Of a DNA stretch of 64,000 nt, positions 55,695-64,000 are shown piece after piece; position 1 is the stretch's first letter, and each line of letters starts with the position of its first letter. A program made the translations under genes and the position numbers. Origin of the DNA: Bifidobacterium myosotis (GTDB taxonomy: Bacteria > Actinomycetota > Actinomycetes > Actinomycetales > Bifidobacteriaceae); contig NZ_MWWW01000013.1 in NCBI RefSeq assembly GCF_002259745.1, positions 1 through 64,000 of the forward strand, read 5' to 3'. The notes beneath the pieces are model-generated. The model was not told where the DNA came from. It saw only the letters and a list, made by a program, of their open reading frames with translations, and made no database searches.

Positions 55695-56681
55695 TCAGGC
55701 TTTTTCAACCGTGTTCATATGCTTCATCTTGATGACGGAGGCCAAAGCCGCGCCGCCGATTGCCACCACGATCACGGCCAGCGACAGCCAGGTCGGAACT
55801 TCGGGCACCCAATGGATGCCCTCACCACCGTTGATGAACGGCAGGGTGTTGCCGTGCAGGGCCTCCATGATGAGCTTGACGCCGATGAAGCCCAGCACCA
55901 CGGACAGACCCACCGGCAAGTAGACCAGCTTGTCCAGCAGGGCGCCGAGCAGAAAGTACAGTTGCTGCAGGCCAAGCAGGGCGAACACGTTGGAGGTGAA
56001 TACCAGGAACGGGTCCTTGGTCAGGCCGAAGATGGCGGGGATCGAATCGAAGGCGAACATCACATCCGTGGTGCCGATGGTCAGGAACACGATGAGCATC
56101 GGGGTCCAGTAGCGCACGCCGTTCTTGGTGGTCCTCAGCTTCTCGCCGTCGTAGTCGTTGGAGATCTTGATAACCTTGCGCAGCGTACGGATCAGGCCGT
56201 TCTCGTGGTACTCCTCGTCATCGTCGCCGCCGAACACGAGCTTGAGGGCGGTATAGATAAGGAATGCGCCGAAGATGAAGAACACCCAAGTGAACCGGGT
56301 GATCAGCGCCGCACCGATGAGGATGAAGATGCCGCGGAAGATCAGCGCGATGGTGATACCGACCGACAGCACGTACTTCTGGATCTGCTTGGGCACGGCG
56401 AAGTTCGACATGATGATGACGAACACGAAGAGGTTGTCGATGGACAGCGAGTATTCGGTGAGCCATCCCGAATAGAACTCGATAGCCGGCTTGGAACCGG
56501 CGAAGAACCAGATGAACCCACCGAAGATCAGCGCCATCACGACGAAGAAGGCGATGTGCTGGACGCACTCCTTGGTGGAGGGCACATGCGGACGCCTACC
56601 GATGACGAACAAGTCCACGATGAAGAACAGTGCGAGCACCACAAAGGTGATGATTTCGAATGCAAGTGGGGTTTCTGCCAT
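55695..56681 (-). CDS. TerC-family membrane protein
   Basis: A 328-residue protein with about nine membrane segments and the TerC signatures SLSIDNLFVFVIIMSNFAVP (about residues 78-97) and LTIGTTDVMFAFDSIPAIFG (about 200-219), whose Asp residues lie within membrane segments. TerC proteins are linked to tellurite resistance and to metal (manganese) export. The cytoplasmic loop contains an acidic GGDDDEE stretch. The last residues KMKHMNTVEKA are cytoplasmic. I see no yybP-ykoY-type riboswitch upstream that I could support. Confidence 0.92.
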   Translation of the reverse strand: MAETPLAFEIITFVVLALFFIVDLFVIGRRPHVPSTKECVQHIAFFVVMALIFGGFIWFFAGSKPAIEFYSGWLTEYSLSIDNLFVFVIIMSNFAVPKQIQKYVLSVGITIALIFRGIFILIGAALITRFTWVFFIFGAFLIYTALKLVFGGDDDEEYHENGLIRTLRKVIKISNDYDGEKLRTTKNGVRYWTPMLIVFLTIGTTDVMFAFDSIPAIFGLTKDPFLVFTSNVFALLGLQQLYFLLGALLDKLVYLPVGLSVVLGFIGVKLIMEALHGNTLPFINGGEGIHWVPEVPTWLSLAVIVVAIGGAALASVIKMKHMNTVEKA

Positions 56682-56724
56682 GATTCCCTACACTAAACCA
56701 TCACGATGACGGCCTGTCGCAGCA

Positions 56725-56790
56725 TTACCATCGGCCGACATGCCGTACCATACCGCCGACCGACATGCCTCACCATACCGCCGCATGCCG
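56725..56790. repeat. Direct repeat CCGACATGCC...ACCATACCGCCG in the terC leader
   Basis: CCGACATGCCGTACCATACC and CCGACATGCCTCACCATACC lie about 26 bases apart, each followed by GCCG, with further decaying copies on both sides. Confidence 0.6.
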
Positions 56791-56813
56791 CCAGTCAACG
56801 CTTGCGCCCGCAC

Positions 56814-56996
56814 CCCACCGTGTAGGGAAACACCCACCGTGTAGGGATTTCCCCATCGTGTAGGGATGCAAAATCACGGATTGGCGGAATATAGCCGTTT
56901 TGTATCCCTACATGGTGGGATTTTCCCTACACCGTGGGTGATTCCCTACACCGTGGGTGATTCCCTACACGGTGGGTGAATCCCTACGCGGTGGGC
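56814..56996. repeat. Inverted CACCGTGTAGGGA repeat array (family A, copy 2)
   Basis: Three forward copies (about 56815, 56833, 56852) and five reverse copies (about 56906 to 56994) surround the centre TTGGCGGAATATAGCCG at 56881, which corresponds to the central palindrome of copy 1 at 5129-5144. Spacing within each side is about 18-19 bases. Hairpin P3 follows directly. Confidence 0.85.
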
Positions 56997-56997
56997 T

Positions 56998-57113
56998 GGC
57001 TGTGGTGCGTGTTGCGCGACCGTAGGCAGCGTAGGCGTGTGCTAAGCTCCGCGAGCGCACGCCGGAGCGAGGCCGAACGGCCTTGAGTGTGTCGCGCAAC
57101 ACGCATCACAGCC
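56998..57113. repeat. Constant-core hairpin P3 (long core)
   Basis: Arms 56998-57020 and 57091-57113 pair at 22 of 23 positions. The 70-base core starts CGTAGGC and ends GGCCGAACGGCCTTGAGTGT like P1, but has about 40 extra bases containing GTGTGCTAAGCTCCGCGAGC. Confidence 0.88.
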
Positions 57114-57128
57114 CGCCCACAGCAGCTG

Positions 57129-57365
57129 CCACGGAGGCTCACTTATTCGCCTCCGCATCCCCTGCGACGCTCGCAACGCTACCGCTGCCCACAACCAGCA
57201 AACACAGCCAACCTCCGGTTGACCACACATCAGCTCACTGCCGTTCGCCCTCACCTAAAAACGCCTCTGGCGTTTTCTTCACGGCTCGGCCACGGAGGCT
57301 CACTTATTCGCCTCCGCATCCCCTGCGACGCTCGCGACGCTACCGCTGCTCGCTGCTACGGAGGC

Positions 57366-57383
<18 letters not shown>
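57129..57383. repeat. Duplicated uvrB 3'-end sequence
   Basis: The segment CGGAGGCTCACTTATTCGCC covers the uvrB stop region at 57359-57378. It recurs at about 57135 and 57297, the latter two within identical blocks of about 60 bases (followed by TCCGCATCCCCTGCGACGCT). Each copy is a hairpin GGAGGC/GCCTCC. Confidence 0.8.
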
Positions 57384-59477
<2,094 letters not shown>

Positions 59478-59537
59478 GGGTCACCATCCTAGACCGGGCT
59501 CATAACGAGGTTCCCTTACGGGATAACCGCCGTGCGG

Positions 59538-60167
59538 TCACGCCTCCCACTGCCGGTACAGCGCATCGGCCTGCGCCAGCATGTCGGGCAACGGCTGGGT
59601 GGAGTCGATGACAACATCCGCAATGGCACGACGCTCCTCCTCGCTCGACTGGCTGCGGATACGATCCTCGGCCTGTTCCACGGTCATGCCGCGATTCTCG
59701 ATCAGCCGGTCGAGACGCATGCATACCGGCGCCTCGACGGTGACGATCTGGTCGAATTCGAATGGAATCGTGTCGATGACCTCGGCGAGCAGCGGCACGT
59801 CGTGGACGACAATCAGCGGAGCGCCATTCCCGTCGCGCTCGGCGGCGGCCGCGGCATTCGCCTCCAGCCAACGCGCCTCATCGTAGATCAGCGGATGTTC
59901 GATGGCGTCCAACCGTTCGCGCGCCCCCGGCTCGGCCGCTTTGCCGAAGATATGATCGGCGACCCACGACCGGTTCAATGTGCCATCGGCATTGAGCGCA
60001 TGGGGGCCGAATTCCTTGGCGATCTCCGGTAACGCCACTCCCCCGGGCTCGACCACCCTGCGTGCCAGGGCGTCGTAGTCGATGTGCAGTGCGCCCAACT
60101 CGCGCCAGCGCGCCGCCACCGTGCTTTTCCCCGCGGCGATGCCGCCCGTCAATCCGATTCTCATCAT
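59538..60167 (-). CDS. coaE: Dephospho-CoA kinase
   Basis: Phosphorylates dephospho-CoA, the last step of coenzyme A synthesis. About 209 residues with the P-loop IGLTGGIAAGKSTVAARW at the N-terminus, the substrate-binding DYDALARRVVEPG, HPLIYDE and the lid region NRGMTVEQAEDRIRSQSSEE. Start codons at 60176, 60167 and 60164 are all in frame and none has a good ribosome site; 60167 is reported. rpsA lies upstream and uvrB follows after 60 bases, the order seen in actinobacteria (rpsA-coaE-uvrB). Confidence 0.93.
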   Translation of the reverse strand: MMRIGLTGGIAAGKSTVAARWRELGALHIDYDALARRVVEPGGVALPEIAKEFGPHALNADGTLNRSWVADHIFGKAAEPGARERLDAIEHPLIYDEARWLEANAAAAAERDGNGAPLIVVHDVPLLAEVIDTIPFEFDQIVTVEAPVCMRLDRLIENRGMTVEQAEDRIRSQSSEEERRAIADVVIDSTQPLPDMLAQADALYRQWEA

Positions 60168-60236
60168 GCGTTTCATCGTAGCGGAATACCGCCATCGCTA
60201 TGCCATTGGGCCAGTAGCCGGTAGTCAGCAGCCCTC

Positions 60237-60300
60237 GTCAGCAATTCGTCGATGAATGTTGACAGCCTGCAACCCCGATTCGCGGCCCGGTTCCCCTAGG
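60237..60300. repeat. Dispersed intergenic repeat, copy 3
   Basis: GTCAGCAATTCGTCGATGAAT followed by CCCGATTCGCGGCCCGG and TTCCCCT, between coaE and rpsA. It matches 1761-1820 and 44874-44935. Confidence 0.55.
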
Positions 60301-60314
60301 GACACCGCATACGA

Positions 60315-60344
60315 GAAAACCCGGCCCAATCGGACCGGGTTTTC
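60315..60344 (-). terminator. Terminator of rpsA
   Basis: GAAAACCCGGTCC and GGGCCGGGTTTTC (minus strand) pair with G-C and G-T pairs around a short loop, followed by TCG. It is about 35 bases past the rpsA stop. Confidence 0.85.
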
Positions 60345-60376
60345 ATCAAACGCTAGGCGTCAGCTTCGCGGCGAAC

Positions 60377-61852
60377 TCACTTGCCGAGCAGCTGGTCGCG
60401 CAGGGCGGCGAGCTGATCGGAGTCGGCGAGGGTACCGGTGGTCGGCGCAGCGGAAGAGTAGTTGGAGGTCTCCTCGACCGGCTTCTCTTCCTTCGGGCCC
60501 TGACCGTCGGCGGCAGCGGACTCGGCAGCGTTGGCCAGCTCCTTGGCCACGAACTCCTTGTGCTCCTCCCACAGCTCGTGAGCGGCGGCGTACTGGGCCT
60601 CCCACTCCTCGCGCTGCTTCTCGAAGCCAGCGATCCACTCGTTGGTGTTCGGGTCGAAGCCTTCGGGGTACTTGTAGTTGCCCTGCTCGTCGTACTCGGC
60701 CGGCATGCCGTAGATGGCCGGATCGAAGTCCTCGGAGTTCGGGTCGACGGAGTCGTTGGCCTGCTTGAGGGACAGGGAGATACGGCGACGATCGAGATCG
60801 ACGTCGATCACCTTGACGAACACGGTCTCGCCCGGCTTGACCACGGTCTCCGGGTTGTCGACGTGACGGTTGGCGAGCTCGGAGATGTGCACCAGGCCCT
60901 CGATGCCGTCCTCGACGGAGATGAAGACACCGAACTGAACGATCTTGGTGACCTTGCCCTTGACGATCTGGCCGGGGACGTGGGTGCGAGCGAAGCGCTG
61001 CCACGGATCCTCCTGGGTCGCCTTGAGGGACAGGGAGATGCGCTCGCGATCGAGATCGACGTCGAGCACCTCGACGGTGACCTTGTCGCCGACCTTGACG
61101 ACCTCGGACGGGTGGTCGATGTGCTTCCAGGACAGCTCGGAGACGTGAATCAGGCCGTCAACACCGCCCAGATCGACGAAGGCGCCGAAGTTGACGATGG
61201 AGGACACCACGCCCTCACGAATCTGGCCCTTCTTGAGCTGGGACAGGAAGGTCTCACGGACCTCGGACTGGGTCTCCTCGAGGTACTGACGACGGGAGAG
61301 GACCACGTTGTTGCGGTTCTTGTCGAGCTCGAGGATCTTGGCCTTGATCTTCTGGCCGATGTACGGGGACAGGTCGCGGACGCGGCGCATCTCCACGAGG
61401 GAGGCCGGCAGGAAGCCACGCAGACCGATGTCGACGATGAGGCCGCCCTTGACGGCTTCGATGACGGTGCCCTCAACGACGCCGTCGGCTTCCTTGATCT
61501 TCTCGATGTCGCCCCAGGCGCGCTCGTACTGAGCACGCTTCTTGGACAGAATCAGACGGCCTTCCTTGTCTTCCTTGGTGACGACAAGGGCCTCAATCGG
61601 ATCGCCAACCTTGACGACCTCGTCGGGATCGACGTCCTTCTTGATGGAAAGTTCGCGGGAGGGAATCACACCCTCGGTCTTGTAGCCGATGTCGACCAGG
61701 ACCTCGTCGTGATCGATCTTGACGACGGTACCCTCGACCAGATCACCATCATCGAAGTTCTTGATGGTGGAATCGACTGCCTTGATGAAGTCCTCTTCGG
61801 TGCCGATGTCGTTGATGGCGACCTTGGTGACTTCAGTGTTGTTCTCTGCCAT
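60377..61852 (-). CDS. rpsA: 30S ribosomal protein S1
   Basis: Binds mRNA on the small subunit and helps translation of structured or SD-poor messages. It has 491 residues and four S1 (OB-fold) domains, each starting with a GxVxxI pattern: VEGTVVKIDHDEVLVDIGYK, VEGTVIEAVKGGLIVDIGLR, REGVVSSIVNFGAFVDLGGV and VKGKVTKIVQFGVFISVEDG, at about residues 40, 125, 210 and 295. An acidic C-terminal tail of about 120 residues follows. The start at 61852 (MAENNTEVTK) has no Shine-Dalgarno sequence; the leader reads CCATATATATACATG. Confidence 0.97.
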   Translation of the reverse strand: MAENNTEVTKVAINDIGTEEDFIKAVDSTIKNFDDGDLVEGTVVKIDHDEVLVDIGYKTEGVIPSRELSIKKDVDPDEVVKVGDPIEALVVTKEDKEGRLILSKKRAQYERAWGDIEKIKEADGVVEGTVIEAVKGGLIVDIGLRGFLPASLVEMRRVRDLSPYIGQKIKAKILELDKNRNNVVLSRRQYLEETQSEVRETFLSQLKKGQIREGVVSSIVNFGAFVDLGGVDGLIHVSELSWKHIDHPSEVVKVGDKVTVEVLDVDLDRERISLSLKATQEDPWQRFARTHVPGQIVKGKVTKIVQFGVFISVEDGIEGLVHISELANRHVDNPETVVKPGETVFVKVIDVDLDRRRISLSLKQANDSVDPNSEDFDPAIYGMPAEYDEQGNYKYPEGFDPNTNEWIAGFEKQREEWEAQYAAAHELWEEHKEFVAKELANAAESAAADGQGPKEEKPVEETSNYSSAAPTTGTLADSDQLAALRDQLLGK

Positions 61853-61880
61853 GTATATATATGGTTTCTCAATAGATGGA
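61853..61880 (-). promoter_or_regulatory. SD-less leader of rpsA
   Basis: The bases before the ATG are AACCATATATATAC, with no purine-rich ribosome site within 15 bases. In E. coli the rpsA leader also lacks a good SD and is autoregulated by S1; a similar arrangement here is inference. Confidence 0.5.
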
Positions 61881-62048
61881 TGGATAATTACTCGATATTC
61901 AGTTATGCGCACGCCCAATAAGGGCACAAATATTCAGAATACAGGCATCTATAGTCAAAATTCTTAGAGGAATCCGGGCGTGTCGCCCGGATACTGCCAC
62001 ATCACCTCGTGACTTCACACCCTGAGCCGTCCCGTCAAAGCTGACCGC

Positions 62049-62174
62049 CGCAGAGGTGGGGCATGTGCATCGCGACACACTCAAGGCCGTTCGGCCTCGC
62101 TCCGGCGCGTGCTCGCAGAGCTTAGCACACGCTTCCGCTGCTTATGGTCGCGATGCACATGCCCCACCCCTGCG
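62049..62174. repeat. Constant-core hairpin P4 (long core, reverse orientation)
   Basis: Arms 62049-62076 and 62147-62174 pair at 27 of 28 positions. Read on the minus strand, the 70-base core ends GGCCGAACGGCCTTGAGTGT and contains GTGTGCTAAGCTCTGCGAGC, so it is the same long core as P3 with scattered changes. Confidence 0.88.
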
Positions 62175-62217
62175 CCTCCGTATTGCGTAGTTGAAAAGCT
62201 ATAGACTATCGAGAGGC

Positions 62218-62300
62218 GTGTGGTGGGGGTGTGCGCATCGCGACCGTAGGCTTGGCCGAACGGCCTTGAGTGTGTCGCGATGCGCACACCCCCACCACAC
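62218..62300. repeat. Constant-core hairpin P5 (perfect 27-bp arms)
   Basis: Arms 62218-62244 and 62274-62300 are perfectly complementary. The 29-base core 62245-62273 is identical to that of P1 although the two are 32 kb apart. It lies 22 bases past the folD stop. Confidence 0.9.
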
Positions 62301-62322
62301 AGCGGTCAATTCCAAGGAACGC

Positions 62323-63198
62323 TTACAGCGAGCGCTCGGCCATTTCGACTACGTTGGCGAGGAGCATGGCACGGGTCATGGGGCCCACGCCGCCGGGGTT
62401 GGGCGTGTAGGCGGAGGCCTTGTCGTAGCAGTCCTTGTCCACATCGCCCTTGATGCGGTAGCGTCCGGCCTCATCATCGAAGACGCGGCTGACGCCCACG
62501 TCGACCAGCACGGCGCCCTCCTTGATCTTGTCCGGCGTCACGAATCCGGCCGAACCCATCGCGGCCACAATGACGTCGGCCCGGCGCATATGGTCCGTCA
62601 CATCGCGCGTACCGGTGTGGCACAGCGTCACCGTGGCGTTGACGGCGTTGCGCGTGAGCAGCAGGCCGATGGTACGCCCGATCGTGATGCCCCGGCCGAG
62701 CACGCACACCTCCTTGCCGTTCAGATCGATGTCGTAGGCGTCCAGCAGCTCGATCACGCCGCGAGGAGTGCACGGCAGCGGCGTGGTGATGTCTCCACGC
62801 ACATGCAGCACCAATTCGCCGAGATTGTACGGATGCATGCCGTCGGCATCCTTGGCCGGGTCGATAAGGTCGATGATGGCGTTCTGGTCGATGCCGCGAG
62901 GCAACGGTAATTGCACGATGAATCCGGTGCAGGCGGGGTCCTCGTTGAGTTCGCGCACCGCGTCCGCGATCTCGTCGAACGAGGCTGTGGCGGGTAGGTC
63001 CTTCCTCACCGAATTGATGCCCACCTCGGCGCAATCGGCGTGCTTGCCGGCCACGTATCTGAGCGAGCCGGGATCCTCGCCCACCAGCAGCGTGCCCAGA
63101 CCCGGCACCACTCCTTGGGCCTTGAGTTTCGCCACACGTTCGGCAAGGTTGGCCTTGATCTCGGCCGCCACCTTCTTGCCGTCGATTTTTGTGGACAT
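62323..63198 (-). CDS. folD: Methylenetetrahydrofolate dehydrogenase / cyclohydrolase
   Basis: A bifunctional enzyme interconverting 5,10-methylene-THF and 10-formyl-THF for purine and formyl-Met synthesis. It has 291 residues. Signatures: [20 protein letters not shown] (about residues 35-54, catalytic Lys in the YVxxK motif), the substrate-binding [11 protein letters not shown], and [20 protein letters not shown] near the C-terminus. The YVAGKH form of the usual YVxxKxK keeps Tyr and Lys. The ATG at 63198 gives [18 protein letters not shown]. Its 3' side is filled by P5 and P4. Confidence 0.95.
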   Translation of the reverse strand: MSTKIDGKKVAAEIKANLAERVAKLKAQGVVPGLGTLLVGEDPGSLRYVAGKHADCAEVGINSVRKDLPATASFDEIADAVRELNEDPACTGFIVQLPLPRGIDQNAIIDLIDPAKDADGMHPYNLGELVLHVRGDITTPLPCTPRGVIELLDAYDIDLNGKEVCVLGRGITIGRTIGLLLTRNAVNATVTLCHTGTRDVTDHMRRADVIVAAMGSAGFVTPDKIKEGAVLVDVGVSRVFDDEAGRYRIKGDVDKDCYDKASAYTPNPGGVGPMTRAMLLANVVEMAERSL

Positions 63199-63297
63199 CG
63201 TTATCCTTCCTGTCAGGATTCGGTGATTATTCGCAACGATAGGCTACTGTTGAAACAAGTCAGTTTTGTTTCGACGGCTCAATGAAGAAGGCATGCC

Positions 63298-64000
63298 ATG
63301 GGGATTCGCTTCACTCGATTCGCACGGTTCGCGGCAGCGACCGTGAGCGTTGTTCTGCTGTGCGCCACCGCCGCCTGCGGTGCCGACAATTCCGCGCCGG
63401 CCGAGACGGAAACCGAGCCGGACACCACCACCGAGGCCACCGGGCCAATTACCGTCGTGGCTTCCATCAACCAGTGGGGCTCCTTGGCCGCCGAGCTGGG
63501 CGGCGACGACGTCGAAGTCACCTCCATCGTGAGCTCCACCAACGTGGACGCCCACGATTTCGAGCCGAAGACCTCGGATGTGGCCAAACTTTCCAAGGCC
63601 CAGGTCGTGGTGGCCAACGGCGCCGGATACGACTCATGGGCCACCAAGTCGCTTTCCAAGTCCACGACCCTCGTTTCCGCCGCATCCGTGGTGGGCGCGG
63701 TGGAGGGCGACAACCCGCACCTGTGGTTCTCCAAGGATGCCCGTTCCGGCATGGCCACCGCAATCACCGAAGCTTACGTCAAGGCGATGCCGAGCAAGAA
63801 GGTGGACTTCCAGCAGCGGCTCAAGGATTGGCAGGACGGCGAGAAGCAGCTGGATTCCTGGACCGCGGACTTCACCAAGTCCCACGAAAACCTCACCTAT
63901 GCGGCGACCGAACCCGTCGCCTACTACCTCATGGCCGATCTTGGCTTCGAGGACTCCACGCCCAAAGACTACACGCAGTCGCAGGCCTCCGGCGGCGAGG
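63298..64000 (+). CDS. ZnuA/TroA-type metal-binding lipoprotein, 3'-truncated by the window edge
   Basis: The substrate-binding component of a zinc or manganese ABC importer (SBP_bac_9 family). 234 codons are visible from the ATG at 63298, with AAGAAGG upstream. A lipoprotein signal of about 27 residues ends in LLCATAAC, with the lipid-modified Cys about residue 27, followed by an acidic Thr/Glu linker. The binding domain begins ITVVASINQWGSLAAELGGD. Metal-ligand His residues are in NVDAHDFEP and NPHLWFS, and a third ligand should follow in EPVAYYLMADLGF. No His-rich loop is visible so far. Permease and ATPase genes would be to the right. Confidence 0.9.
   Translation, partial: MGIRFTRFARFAAATVSVVLLCATAACGADNSAPAETETEPDTTTEATGPITVVASINQWGSLAAELGGDDVEVTSIVSSTNVDAHDFEPKTSDVAKLSKAQVVVANGAGYDSWATKSLSKSTTLVSAASVVGAVEGDNPHLWFSKDARSGMATAITEAYVKAMPSKKVDFQQRLKDWQDGEKQLDSWTADFTKSHENLTYAATEPVAYYLMADLGFEDSTPKDYTQSQASGGE

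Overview
The window reads as a chromosomal segment of a Bifidobacterium, most likely of the B. longum/breve group. It is GC-rich, and it carries the signature bifid-shunt gene xfp (fructose-6-phosphate/xylulose-5-phosphate phosphoketolase) with pta and ackA, which turn the resulting acetyl-phosphate into acetyl-CoA or into acetate plus ATP. The species is an inference; no 16S gene is present.

Layout. 1-492: 3' end of an IS21-family element (istB) that has cut off the C-terminus of an M20 amidohydrolase gene. 2.1-9.8 kb: methionine-type ABC import (two metQ copies, metN, metI) interleaved with nadE and a second M20 amidohydrolase. 10.2-18.9 kb: HAD phosphatase, three identical tRNA-Ala genes in tandem, phosphoglycerate-mutase-type phosphatase, rsfS, glmU, tRNA-Gln, prs and a large acyltransferase. 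19.4-23.8 kb: a DUF1846 protein, a frameshifted mrr restriction gene and a repeat-rich gene desert with a small MITE. 23.8-36 kb: guaA, xfp, pta, ackA, aroA, a PP2C-like protein and a membrane protein. 36.3-45.0 kb: an accessory island at a tRNA-Pro locus. 45.0-63.2 kb: core genes (glgX, Nudix, Nif3-like, polA, ANTAR regulator, a tRNA with a Leu anticodon, Nudix, pyk, terC, uvrB, coaE, rpsA, folD). 63.3 kb to the end: the start of a ZnuA-type metal-binding lipoprotein.

The island is the most interesting gene content. A tRNA-Pro(TGG) gene has been split. Its 5' half is at 36335-36382 and its 3' half at 41113-41146; they share an 8-base duplication, and the two acceptor-stem strands still pair exactly. 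The insert carries its own intact tRNA-Pro, an Abi/HEPN-type protein, and a divergent LysR/MFS efflux pair. Beyond the 3' half lie an excisionase-like gene, a second Abi/HEPN protein fused to an ASCH domain, broken duplicates of both, a RelB antitoxin with a frameshifted YafQ toxin, and an ASCH remnant. No integrase is left.

The other notable signal is non-coding. Five long hairpins (30424-30512, 30576-30667, 56998-57113, 62049-62174, 62218-62300) have a constant core, but their 22-30 bp arms mostly differ between copies and yet are self-complementary within each copy. Several further intergenic repeat families consist of about 15-20 base motifs in alternating orientation, two of them with a period near 31 bases. 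Together these make up much of the intergenic DNA, and no gene in the window explains them.
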